This document shows positions 47,523 through 58,622 of a stretch of 64,000 bases of DNA, piece by piece. Position 1 is the first letter of the stretch. Each line of letters begins with the position of its first letter. Source of the DNA: Actinomucor elegans (taxonomy: Eukaryota > Mucoromycota > Mucoromycetes > Mucorales > Mucoraceae). The stretch covers positions 806,001 to 870,000 of the forward strand of contig JAMSLZ010000011.1 of assembly GCA_026027325.1 (NCBI GenBank), given 5' to 3'. The notes below the pieces were generated by a model. That model had not been told where the DNA came from. It searched no databases and worked only from the letters and a program-made list of their open reading frames with translations. A program made the position numbers and the translations under genes.

Positions 47523-48880
47523 TTAATGTCGACGACTTGATCTTTTGAATCGTGTTTCTCTTCGCATACGTCTATATGGAATCTTGTCAGCAAATCAATT
47601 TCCTCTTAAAAAAGATGTTGGATTATTTACCTTATATTTCTTTCTTGAGATATTAGCAGCTTTTCTAGCTCATCGTTGGATAACATATCCATATGGGGAG
47701 CCCATTTTTTGGCTTCTTCAATAGGTCGATACGCAGTATCCAGTTGACCCCGAATTTCAGCATCGATTGAGAGCTACATTTAACTTTGTTATTAGGTGAT
47801 AGAGGGCGGGGAGATGGAGCAACGAGATGTTTGTGTTTTACCTCTTCTACGTATTGTTTCTTGTGATTGAATAGCTGTTCACGAATGGCATGAGAGATAA
47901 TAGCTATATATTCACCTCCAACGCCCAGTTCAGAAGCTAACTGTCGACTGAATACTTCTGGTGCGTTTGTTTTCTCATTTTGCAGCTCCCACTCAAATCG
48001 GTCGCGATAGTTTACTTTACCAATCTGTAAGTCTAACTATAATGCAGTGATTAGTGCCAAGCAAAGGTGTAGTCGACACTGTATAGTTTACATTAATGAT
48101 AACACGAGTATGTTCCGAAGGCAGTTGGACCTGACTAAAACTTTCGAAATCCAAGACTTGAGAACGAATGGAGTCTGCTATAGGCTGTACAAATCGAAAG
48201 GGAGACAGATCCAAATCCTGACATAACATTTCTGCAAACTTTTCGGGTGTTAGGTATTGCTCTATCTTGTATATCAGTATATATTACATCAACGAAACTG
48301 CTTGAAGCATACCATTCATATTCCACAAGAATCGATCTCTTAGCTTAACTGAATCGATATCCAAATCCAGTCGAACAGGTACCAAAACTTCGTCAATATT
48401 TGATATATTATTCAACTCAAACCAAGTATAGATCATGTCGCCTTTCTTGCGAACGGTCTTGGGCCAACTCACGATCGGTGGCGGTGCAACAGCAGCAGCA
48501 GCCAATGTCGCAGCATTCTCTTTAGGCTTATTTGCTTTGTCTTTCTGTTGGTCCACATCCGTCAAGTCTTTTTGCTTTTTCTCTTGCTTTTGGCCCTCGT
48601 CTTCCTCCTCAGATTCTTCCATATACTCATCAAACTCATCCTCAGACTCATCGCCTCTGAAACGCGTCTTTTTTGTAACATAAGACTCTGGTAGTAGAAG
48701 CGCGTTATCATCTGAATGTTTTAGTCGTGCTGAATAGGTGGAAAATACACCTTGAGTGTGTGGAGAAGGTGGAAGGTTGGCCATGGTTGGATAGGCAACT
48801 TGAGGATGAAATAGTCTCTGCGGTTGCTGTGGAGGCTGTTGTGCCAACTGAGGTGGATATTGGAACTGATTATTTTGCAT
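47523..48880 (-). CDS. SNF5/SMARCB1 (SFH1) chromatin-remodelling subunit
   Basis: Five exons, 48880-48313, 48261-48092, 48036-47842, 47773-47631 and 47571-47523, giving 374 aa. The N-terminus has Q/P-rich and strongly acidic segments (EESEEEDEGQ). Two SNF5 repeats are rebuilt by splicing: VPVRLDLDIDSVKLRDRF with LTPEKFAEMLCQDL, and INLDLQIGKVNYRDRFEWEL with FSRQLASELGVGGEY. The end is the typical basic RRMRRETRFKR. It is a core subunit of SWI/SNF or RSC remodellers in the nucleus; which complex cannot be told. The ATG is preceded directly by 23 A, and the frame stays open upstream through it, so a longer start at 49042 is possible but looks less natural. Confidence 0.92.
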
Positions 48881-49277
48881 TTTTTTTTTTTTTTTTTTTT
48901 TTTGGTTGGATAGGAAAAACACGGAAATGAAAAGAAACACACGAGTTCCAATGATCTGCATTTTTATTTGGAATGCGTCAAGCCACTGTGAATTACACCA
49001 CATAAACCCGCTTCTCGAGTTAACGTGATATGTTTCCGTCATTGGAAGCTAAACATCATAAATGTTTTGATCATTTATCTATTAGCTAAAAGCAATCATG
49101 TTGCTAAAGAAATTTATAAAAGACTATAAGACCTTGAGTATAGCAAGATAATGCAATTAAATTGATCCATGAATAAATGCAGCCACTCTTTTGAACATTT
49201 ACAAGTGCAATTAATCATATGCAACAGAGAATCGAAATCAATGGAGGGATGCTGCAAGCGATTTCTCTTTTACTTTA
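48881..49277. other. SNF5 upstream region / helicase 3' flank
   Basis: 397 bp. Begins with the T23 tract (A23 on the coding strand of SNF5) at 48881-48903. Nothing else recognised. Confidence 0.5.
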
Positions 49278-51573
49278 TTAAGACCTCACGTTGTTAAAAT
49301 ATTTGGGAGCCGCTAGTGGTAACCAAGCGGACTGTATAGCAGATACACCACGTACATAATGTTTCGTGGTAAATACAAGTTCATTGTAAAGGATGCCTTC
49401 GACGCGTTTGCCAAACATGGCTGATCCTGGATGAACCTTTACATTTTGGCTGCCTGCAACACTTTTGTAAGACCCATCAGGCTGTAGCAATGCAGTGTTT
49501 TGGAAGAAACCAGTCAAAAAGCACTTTAAGACATTGTCTGTATCAGCTCCACAGGTACTGTTAGGATCCATATCAATACGTTCACAGAAACGAATCAATT
49601 GATCTCTCACTTCCTACATATGGCCAAGCATGTTAATCTCTTGATATTCATTATTGAATTTCCCTAGAAAACTTACGAGAGCAATCTTGATATTTCTATT
49701 ATTGATAAAGTTTTCTTTGCACCATTCAATATCGCCCTTCACTTCCCAGTAAGATTTTAGCACGTTCAGTAGAGTTAAATGATCACCATCAGGATGAAGG
49801 AATTTTTTTCTTGCTTCTGTCGCTTGTTCACGTTTATCTGAAGGCGTGAAAAAGATCGAATCTACTGAAAGCAAAGAGATGATAGCAATAACTTCCAACG
49901 AACATCCATATTCTTTCGACTGAATCAAGACCTTGGAATAAGTGGGATCCAGAGGGAATTCGGCCATTTGCTTACCCAATTCCGATAAATGTCCGGTATC
50001 ATCAATGGCACCCAAGGCATAGAGTTCTTCCAACGCACGCACTAAAGAAGCTCTCGAAGGTCTATCCATATAATCAAACTCCAAGACATTCTCAATACCT
50101 GTCGCCTTCAATGAGAGCACTGCAGCAGCTAAATTACATCGTCTAATTTCAGGCACGGTATCGTCCTCTAATTCACGAAATGCATTCTCAGTATACAAAC
50201 GATAACATACACCAGCAGCTTCTCTGCCTGCACGACCTGTACGCTGCCATGCTGAGCTTTTAGAAATGGGATGCAATAACAACGACTCGACACCGATCTT
50301 GGGATTGAAGCCACGCAATTTAGCTAACCCACAGTCAATAACATACTTGATACCCGGAATAGTGATACTGGTTTCCGCAATATTAGTGGACAAGATGACT
50401 TTGCGGGTGTTTTCAGGTGCAGGATCAAACACCTTTTGTTGTTGTGATGGAGGTAAAGCGGCAAACAGGGGACATGCCATCAATTTTTGCTGTTGTGGAC
50501 GCAACTGCGCTGTATATTCATTTACCAAGGCCGTCAAGCTTTCAATTGCGTCTTGGCCAGGTAAAAACACCAAAATATCGCCTTTGGGGTTATTAACATG
50601 AATTTGAAAGATGGAAACAAGAGCTGCATCCAAATAATCTGCTTGAGGCTCCAACGTAAACATGGTGTCGACAGGGTATAAACGGCCAGAGACATACAAG
50701 ATCTTGGCGTTGTTAAAGAATTCGCTAAACTTTTCCGCATCCAAAGTAGCACTCATGATAACAATCTTGAGAGGCAAGACGTCCGTATCGCCTTGCTTGT
50801 GTTTCTGTAGTCGAATCTGTTGGATCTTTTTGATCATACCAAAGAGCATGTCTGTTCGCAATGTGCGTTCGTGTGCTTCATCAAGGACAACGACTTTGTA
50901 TCGTAACAAGAGTTCATCTGAAAGAATTTCACGTAATAACATACCATCGGTCAGGTATTTGATGATAGTTTGTGGACTGGATGTATCATCGAAACGTACA
51001 GTGTAGCCGACTTTGGATCCCAATCGTGTCATGGTTTCTTCTGCTACACGTTTGGCCAAGTTGACAGCGGCCACTCTTCTAGGTTGAGTAACAGCTACTC
51101 CACCTAATTCTTTGGATGCTAAACCTGCTTCGATCAAAAACTGTGGAATTTCTTTTTTTTTTTTTAAAAAAAAAAAAAAAAGAGAGAGAGAAGAGATTGT
51201 TAGTTGATGGAAAAGGAGGCATATCAATCCAACTTACGAGTTGTTTTTCCGGAACCAGTCTCGCCCATAACAATCACTGTATCGCTGTTCTCTAAAGTAT
51301 TGATAATAGCGTCACGACCTACATAAACATTAGTAAATTGAAATGACGCAATGAATGCAGGTACTTACCCGAGTAAATAGGTAATTGCTTTCTAAAAGCG
51401 AGCATTTCCTCTTTCTTTTTAATAAACTCGGCATGATCTAATCGTTTGGTTTTGGCATTAAACTTTTCTTTGGTATTGTTCTTTCTTTTCTTATTCTCAG
51501 TTTTTGTATCTTTAAATTCCCATTCTGCTTCATTGGCAGGGTCTTGTTCTTGAAAGTTAACTACTCTTTTCAT
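49278..51573 (-). CDS. DEAH-box RNA helicase, DHX33/Dhr2-like
   Basis: Four exons, 51573-51369, 51318-51238, 51151-49677 and 49613-49278, giving 698 aa. The basic N-terminus leads to motif Q-like FRKQLPIYSGRD, Walker A GETGSGKT (87-94), TQPRRVAA, the DEAH motif VVLDEAHERT, SAT motif IVIMSATLD, STNIAETSITI and QRTGRAGR. The HA2/OB-fold C-terminal half follows, ending with SAWLPLAAPKYF. It is a 3'-to-5' RNA-dependent ATPase. YLTDGMLLREILSD and the overall length fit the DHX33/yeast Dhr2 group, which acts in ribosome biogenesis in the nucleolus. The assignment to Dhr2 rather than Prp22/Prp43 is inference. The acceptor of intron 2 sits right after a T15A14 palindrome. Confidence 0.9.
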
Positions 51574-52338
51574 TGGTGTCTATAGTCTAATTACTTTGAA
51601 TGAAAGAGAGTTGTGTGTCAAAGAAAAAGGTGCATAATGCAGCCTTTCAGTTGTCATTTTTTTTTCCTCGTTATACAGTCACATTTGCAGTCACATAACT
51701 CATGGTTGGAAAGCGAAGATTAGATCATTCAGGAACAAACGACATTAGACGGAGAACAGTCAAACAAGGAAGTAGTGATATGTACGAAATGTCAAATAAA
51801 CTAACATATTAGCGTTTATGTTGGCCTTCACTTTGACATGCAACATTTTAAACCAAGTGAAAGTAGTATTGTTTACAAAAATTAGTTGAGTAAAGGTTCT
51901 ATAAGAATTCAATGTTGGCATTTTGCTAATTATTAGTAGTAATTATGAATATGGAATTTATTATATTGCGATCAACTCAAAGTTTAACGAGCTGTAATAG
52001 TTCATTGTGTATATAAAATTATGATCAAATGTAACATTAGCCGGAGATCTGCTGAGAGCATTGTTCACAAATTCTGGTTTAATTGTCACCAACCAATAAA
52101 AACGGCAGTTGATTTTTTAAGCCAATTTAGTGTAATAAAACTCAAAGGACAACACGAGAAACTAAAAGAGATAACTCTTGTCTCGCGGGATCGCTTGGCA
52201 TTTCCAGAAGCTAAATCATATAATCAAATGGAATCTATTTATTTTGAACAAAACAAGGCCGATTCAAAAAGCATAAATAGTTCTAGTAAAGGGTAGGATA
52301 CTGAAAAGAACGGGTATTATAGATATCGCAGTTGAATA
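51574..52338. other. Intergenic region with degenerate dispersed repeats
   Basis: Helicase promoter plus 3' flank of the Abraxas-like gene. Two short stretches (about 51720-51762 and 51995-52060) resemble the CAGATGYGACATTAGAC block of the large inverted repeat. The frame at 52021-52296 has no recognised product. Confidence 0.5.
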
Positions 52339-53287
52339 CTAACAAATCTGCCTTGATTTCTCCAGAGCAGCAATTTCTTTTTTTAAAGCAAAAAGCTCTG
52401 TTTCTTTCTCAACCACTGTCTTGGCTGATTTTCGTAACGCGTCGATAGCACCTTTATACAAGTTGTCAAACTGCTCTGTAATAGCCTGAGGCGAAACAAC
52501 TTGAGCCAACAAATGATTACTATTGTCAATTTGGCTAATTAATACAAGTTTAGACTCAACACAAATGTAGCTTACCTAGAGGTGTCTGTTGGTTGGTAAG
52601 GTGCATTGGACATGAAATTTTTGTACTGTAGCGTACTTTCAGTCATGTTGGTGATGTCTATTGGCAGTTTTCTAAGTAAAGAAAGTGTGAGTTGGTGTGT
52701 TTATTATTTCCATTTCAATTACCTATCAGTTTCATTCTTCATGTCCCAAAAAGCAAATTCGTATGTTTGAGTTGATTTATCAGCCATCGAGTTAAGATTG
52801 GAAGACAAGATGGCTATACATCCATGAGGAATGTTGGTGGAATAGGATTTCATAAAAAGCAAGTCTCGAACAGATAAAGCTACATCTGTTTGTCGTCTAA
52901 ACTTGAAGTACCCTACAAGCAAAGTGATGTCTTTTTGCTGTGTTTTGACCAAGCTTTTGATCAAAGTACCTTGAGCGTTGTAAGGTTTTTCTTTAAGGAT
53001 TTGATAGCCATGGATAACTATATTGGAGTTAGACAAAAAAAAATGAAAAGGACACATTGATAGTATACCTATAAAGTCTTCTCTTTTCTCGAAAGCGTGT
53101 TCTGCAGAATCATCGTTTGTTAAGGTAGTCTTGAAAGACAAAGTACCCAACAAGAATCCTTCCTAATAGCAAATTTTAGTTTTGTCTAGTAGTAACTTGG
53201 AATACTCACTATATCCGTTTCAGCATTGGCACACTCAAATAACAATGAAGATAATACCGTGCCGCTAATACGAATTGTATAGGACAT
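52339..53287 (-). CDS. Abraxas-like MPN-domain protein (BRISC/BRCA1-A scaffold family)
   Basis: Five exons, 53287-53210, 53162-53069, 53017-52723, 52671-52576 and 52519-52339, giving 247 aa. The spliced N-terminus reads RISGTVLSSLLFECANAETD then IEGFLLGTLSFK, like the Abraxas start (SGFVLGALAFQ, DTEGFLLG). The middle has LLVGYFKFRRQTD, like VGWYKFRRHSDQ. The C-terminus is a coiled coil (EKETELFALKKEIAALEK). The JAMM zinc-binding residues are not evident, so it is an inactive MPN protein, as in Abraxas, which scaffolds the K63 deubiquitinase BRCC36. The small exons make the gene hard to see. Yeasts lack this family; its presence here is notable. Alternative: another MPN-minus protein. Confidence 0.72.
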
Positions 53288-53394
53288 GGCAGCAAATGAA
53301 AAAAAAGGTAGCTTAATTTGAATTTTGAATTTTTATTAAAATTTATTACTGCAATTAAAAAGAAATGTATTGAATAATAATGACAGGAGGATTT

Positions 53395-54549
53395 TCAACT
53401 ATGGACTCGCAGTTTCTTGGCTGTGTGGTCTGATGGTGATGTATTTGCATATCTTTTTTCACTATAACGATACATTAGGTTTACAGTTTGTTTTTTTTTA
53501 AAAAAAAAAGGATCTTACCCTATACTATTGTCTGGTCGAATACTTAGAGGTGATGGTCGATAGTCCCTTGCATTGGATGGCCAATGAAATGTACTTGTAG
53601 TCGGAGTAGCAGATGTAGAAAAATTGAGTGGGCTCGGTATTTCACTTTGTTGATAGAATTCTGGATAGAAGGTAGAAGGCGAAGGTAAGTTTTGAGCGAA
53701 TTGGGATGGTAAAGCAGAAGGTGGGCCGGACTTGTTATTGGTTGACGGAGTCTGGTATACAGTCAGTAACTTTTCGGCATAATTTTTTTTTTTTTTTTTT
53801 ACCTGTCTTTCGGTTAGATCTTCTTTTCTAGGTAGAACTTTCGGTGATTCTTCATTGGGTATTTGAACTCGCAAGTGATTGGGCCTTATCATAAGAGCAT
53901 TGTTGTGATCCATTTCAGTAGAAGGTGGAGTAGGAGGCTTGGGCGGTGATGGCTGATCTTTGGTATTCAAATACATTGGCTGTGGAGGAGAAGGATAGGT
54001 CAAATTAGGATAGATCATGCGCTGTTCTTGTTGATGATGAGGATACTATTGAGCGTGTTAATTTTATGGATAGGATTATAAAAGACAAACTTACCATGTT
54101 ACTGGCATTATTATACATTGGATAGATTTCATAGTTTTGATTGGGCATTGTTGGTTGATCAGCTGAATACATTGTGTTGATAGATGATTCCTCACGGTCT
54201 GATAAATCATGTGGATCCTTTTCAGTGATAAAATCCTGGTTGCTTTTGCTTTCATAAGGCTCATCGTACTATCAAAAAAAAAAAAAAAAAAAAAGTTAAT
54301 GCATATGGTATGGATACAATAAAAGAAACTAACCTCGGTGTATCTCATTAGCACTTTGTCAATATCTTGACTGGCATATTGGACAAGCTTATTATTCGAG
54401 TTGTTTATGATAATAAGAGCGATTTCGCAGTTACATAGCACGCTCAGTTCATAGGCTTTCTTCATAAGACCATACTTTCTTTTGAGGAATGTAACTTGTC
54501 TATTACGATCATCAGTAATAGGTTGAATTCTAATCTTTTTGCGTCCCAT
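53395..54549 (-). CDS. MADS-box transcription factor, MEF2/RLM1 type
   Basis: Five exons, 54549-54334, 54268-54095, 54045-53803, 53751-53519 and 53461-53395, giving 310 aa. The start [20 protein letters not shown] is directly the MADS domain, with [17 protein letters not shown] and EIALIII. The segment after it ([16 protein letters not shown]) is MEF2-like rather than SRF-like. The rest is P-, S- and T-rich, with H/Q runs. The last exon adds a basic KKLRVHS end. It binds A/T-rich CArG-type sites; in yeast Rlm1 serves cell-wall integrity signalling. Intron 3 (51 nt) starts GTA18, has no stop and keeps frame. Intron 1 ends with T21 before GATAG. Intron 4 holds T9A10. Confidence 0.92.
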
Positions 54550-54688
54550 AGTAAGATATATATATAAATGACAGATGTACAAGTAAAAGAAAGAAGCAAG
54601 TTATTAAAAGTAATTGCTCTATTTATTAACTTATAAATAGTGCGTTCTAGCTATGATTGGATGATCTATTAATAGGACCGACAAAGGC

Positions 54689-55618
54689 TCATTTTGGGTT
54701 CATGAGTCGGTTTAATTCATTCATAATAATGCTGCCAGCACTGGCTACATTCAATGATTCTACTGCAGAATCCATAGGCACAGAAACCCTGATTTCATTA
54801 GTTAATAACTCATTGACTCCTCCGTGTTCTGAACTCAAGATTAATGCCATTTTCCTTGGTATTTCCCTTGGTTTATTTCCAAAGTTCCAAAACCATACAC
54901 CTGTTCCTGGTCTTACTTTTGTCTCTGTTGGCGACCAAATATCCTTATGAGAAGGCATCATGTCAGCTACTACAGGCGTAAATCCATATTTTGTTAAATA
55001 ACTCAACAAATCTGGCTTCTGTACTAACGTATGAGGCCAAGACATCGTTAAAGCCCTTGAGGCGCGAATGGTTTTATCGTTATACAAGTCACAAGTTCCA
55101 GAAGTAACCAAACCGGATTGCCATCCTAAAGCCTTGGCAGTTCTAACCAAAGTGCCCACATTACCAGGATCATTCACTTTGTCAAATACCAGCACTTTAT
55201 CCGTGTTCATCACATCATCATCCCTATAAGGATCGGGTATCGGTATTTCTGCAAATAATTCATGATTGCCTGGTTTTGATGCTGTGCCTAATATCCGTCT
55301 TGCCAAGTTAATATCGGCTACAAAGTATGTTTCCGCTGCATATTTGGAAGGGTCTTGTATCACACCCAGTGATGGTTGTTTGATTTCTGACTCATCTTTG
55401 ACTTGATTATCGACTGTTACTGCCAAGGATTTCAACTTGAAGCCCTGCTGATACAGTTCTCGAATTGTTTTAGACCCTTGTATCAAAACAGTACGCGCCT
55501 CACGACGATAAAGCTTCTTTTCACGCAATTTGATGAAATGTTGAGTTGCTTGATTATGTTGACTAGTGATTCGCTTAAACACTTTTGGCAATTGGTAGCC
55601 AACTGCTTTAGCGGGCAT
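54689..55618 (-). CDS. SpoU/TrmH-family RNA 2'-O-methyltransferase, MRM3-like
   Basis: Single exon, 309 aa. An N-terminal substrate-binding region (FIKLREKKLYRREARTVLIQ) precedes the SPOUT domain. It has the three SpoU motifs: NDPGNVGTLVRTA (~149), ILSSEHGGVNELL (~260) and VPMDSAVESLNVASAGSI (~277). These form the knotted AdoMet site. The N-terminus MPAKAVGYQLPKVFKR is basic and could be a mitochondrial presequence. The layout is closest to RNMTL1/MRM3, which methylates large-subunit mitochondrial rRNA; MRM1-like enzymes are the alternative. Confidence 0.88.
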   Translation of the reverse strand: MPAKAVGYQLPKVFKRITSQHNQATQHFIKLREKKLYRREARTVLIQGSKTIRELYQQGFKLKSLAVTVDNQVKDESEIKQPSLGVIQDPSKYAAETYFVADINLARRILGTASKPGNHELFAEIPIPDPYRDDDVMNTDKVLVFDKVNDPGNVGTLVRTAKALGWQSGLVTSGTCDLYNDKTIRASRALTMSWPHTLVQKPDLLSYLTKYGFTPVVADMMPSHKDIWSPTETKVRPGTGVWFWNFGNKPREIPRKMALILSSEHGGVNELLTNEIRVSVPMDSAVESLNVASAGSIIMNELNRLMNPK

Positions 55619-58600
55619 TGTCGAATGTTGAATTGAAAAAAAGGAGAAAATTTTTCTTTCTAAATCTCTATTTCATGCAAATTCTGGCTCAGCAACAACA
55701 GGGTCGACTCTGAGTATATTACGTAAATATAGAATGCTATTATTACTCTTTAATTATAAACATGTTAATAAAAAAAAAACGTGGTGCAAATGGCAAGTCG
55801 GAGAACCAAGAAAATGCCGGCGACTGTAACCGGCTTGTAGATCTTGCATGCAAGACCTTGAGAAAAGGTTTCAGTCTTATAAACACTGCTGAGCCTTTTG
55901 ACCTCGTGTCCATTTGAAACATAGCAAGCTGTTCGAAACGTATCACCTTTTTTTGGATGTAATACTTGCAGACACACAGATTAAATAGAACTGTCAAATC
56001 AGAAGTATTTGCCAAAGATTTTTTTTTGATAAAAACAGATGCATATAAGCTGCTAATCTAGTCGTACTTTAGATTACAATATCACGCTACTTGGGCAAGG
56101 AGCCACTTGGTTTCATATAATCAAACTTGATCTAGACCGCTCAATGAGAACATCCTTGATGTGTGTGATCTGTGAGTTAGACAAGTGCCTCATGTGATGA
56201 CAAAAGGAAATGGTCTTTGGTTGTGGCTATTTTTTTTCCATTGACGATTTAAGAATACGCCTATATGATTGGTTGGTAGAACATTGAATTATTGTTTGGT
56301 ACATCCAAAGTCAAATATAAATTCAATGCTGGATCCATGATACACGCGTTCACATCGATCGATCTATAATATCAAATGAGCTTTTTTTAGTGAAAATAAT
56401 CAAATGTTAGAATCCTTAAAAAGATGCAACACTTTTCGTTTTCTGCTAATACATTGTTTTTCCTTTTACTTTGTTAAAAAAACGTATACCACTTGAAACA
56501 GCATTCCAGTTTTATTAGCTGTATTAATTATACAAACAACAAAAGCGCGTTCATCTTTTACAGGCTCAAGGTTTCAGATTTTGGCTGCGAATTTTAAAAG
56601 TAACTGATCGACTATTACCAGTCATTATACAATGAAACAAGGATAATAATATGCGTGAACTAAACCGATGAAACATTCAGTGGCCTAGAATTATGTTGTT
56701 AAATAAAGCCAATAGTAAAAATTTAAAAAATATAATAAGGAATTATAGGCTTAAGGGTGGGATTTATTGTCATTAAGAAAAAGGTTGGATCAATAGAACA
56801 AAAAAGAAGACATGGTTGTAAAACATGGTAGAGTTCTATTTGAAAAAGATCGGACAACAGCTTGGAAATTAAACACATTTTTGAGGCTTTTAGTGCTCAG
56901 AAAAGATTTAGAAAATATCGCTCATCTGCAGAAAAATTGTTCAAGTTTATTTCTTTTTCCACTGTATTCCAACTGTTTTGAAACAATGATTTCGTCTGGA
57001 GTATTTCCACCAAACAGCTGTCGTAGTTGAACATCAGCATGTCATATCAGACCTTTATCATTATTACCAACAAATGAATGGCCTGATACTTAAGTTACTG
57101 AAACTTGCCAATCATCTCAAGTCAATGTCATATGGTTGGATTAAGTCACTCTAGGCATATAGTTCGGTATAACAGTTTTGATAACAGGTTGCACTGTTCG
57201 AAAGCGCTTTAAGCAGATCAATTGGCATCTTGTTTCAGACAACTTGTCAACTGTTCCACATTCTTCATATATTGCTTTTTATGCAACCTCTATCGATTTC
57301 AAATTTGAGTTTTAGGCTGGTCAAAAGCCGAGCCCATTGATCTTGCAAGCTTCCCAGTATGACCAGGCTGTTTTATCTCCTTGGAAAACAAAACACCAGA
57401 AACAACCTCAGAGAAAAAAAACAAATCTTTGCATATGCAAAATATTTTTGTTTATTATTCCTTCCCCTACTTAGTAGACAATCTAGATGCCGTTGTTTTT
57501 TGGAGAGACTGGATTTTGATTTACTGGACCAAATGAGTCTCCAATTATCAGCCTAATTGATCAGCTCTAAAGTCCAAGCGAGCCTTTTTTTTTTTTTTTT
57601 TTTTTGAACGTGGTTTGACAGCTTAAATTCATTTTCTGTCACTATGAAAAAAAAAAAAAAAAAAAAATGAATTCAAATGATTTTGGAGTGAATTAGTGCT
57701 TTCACCTGAATCTAAACTAATACATACAAAACTTTATTTCTATGGTTTTTCTTAAATTTCTAGGCTCCAATTGGAGTGAACCTTGGGTGAGTTGACGGCG
57801 AATTACAGGGTTTCAAATAATTTGAAGTTCATTCCATAGTGATGTGCTGTGCCTAAGGCCCCAAAAAAGATTTTTCGTTCCCTTTAAACTGGTGTTTCAA
57901 TAATAAAAATATTGAGGTACTCATATCGCGTGTTAATAGCTTTTGTACAGAATTTAATTGCGCATCAAATAATGTAAATGCCAATTTATATTTTTGAAAA
58001 TCCTTAGAGTTTACATTGATAAAAAACGATTTTCCATGGTCTTATTTAAAGAGCTTACAACTTATGCGCTTATTAAGATAGAGAATCTAAAAATGGCATA
58101 ATTGGATACTCTCAAAAGCGTGTGTAAAGTTTCTTGAGATTTTAGATTGCACTATAGACAAAAGATATAATTTTTTATCTTGATGCTTCGTTTCTCTGGA
58201 TTCAGTAGCTTGTCCACATTAGTAACTGATACATTTTGCATTAAATAGACCCTGTAGAGATATTAGCTATACAGCATCCCTATTCATATTTTTTTTCACG
58301 AAAAATAATGGTAGTGTTTTTATATTCTAGTAGTGTGGCATACTTTTTCATTGGATGTTATTGTAATGATGACTATTGAATACTGGAGATTATCAATACG
58401 ACCTAGGTATTGAACTTCGTTTATCACTTTCAAACAAACTATAGAAGTGTATATGGTGTTCATGTGTTGGATATACACGGACTTAGATGAAGGAAAAGCG
58501 ATACCCCTTTACATTATGAGTCAAGTTATAATATAAAAAAATCCAACACTCTTTGCATGGATCCCAAGAAGCAAAATTTAAATCGAAATGCAATATTTTT

Positions 58601-58622
58601 TTTCCTTTCATATCATTTTGTA
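55619..58622. other. 3-kb intergenic region
   Basis: No supported protein gene. A less AT-rich island at ~55770-56010 may be an RNA gene (see separate entry). T21 (57585-57605) and A21 (57647-57667) face each other across 41 bases. Frames at 56812-57030 and 57359-57556 show no motif. Confidence 0.5.
55770..56010 (-). ncRNA. Possible Pol III-type RNA gene or remnant (weak)
   Basis: About 240 bp that is GC-richer than its surroundings and, read on the minus strand, ends in a T9 run like a Pol III terminator. Two overlapping frames are open across much of it but neither starts with ATG or has splice partners, so coding is doubtful. No known RNA motif (tRNA, 5S, U6, SRP) could be confirmed. Low confidence. 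Confidence 0.2.

Noticed and set aside
52021..52296. 91-codon frame before the Abraxas-like gene
   Set aside because: It starts inside a degenerate dispersed repeat and shows no domain.
55743..56015. Overlapping open frames as protein-coding exon
   Set aside because: Two frames are open at once, no ATG fits, splice signals do not lead to further coding sequence, and no domain is recognised.
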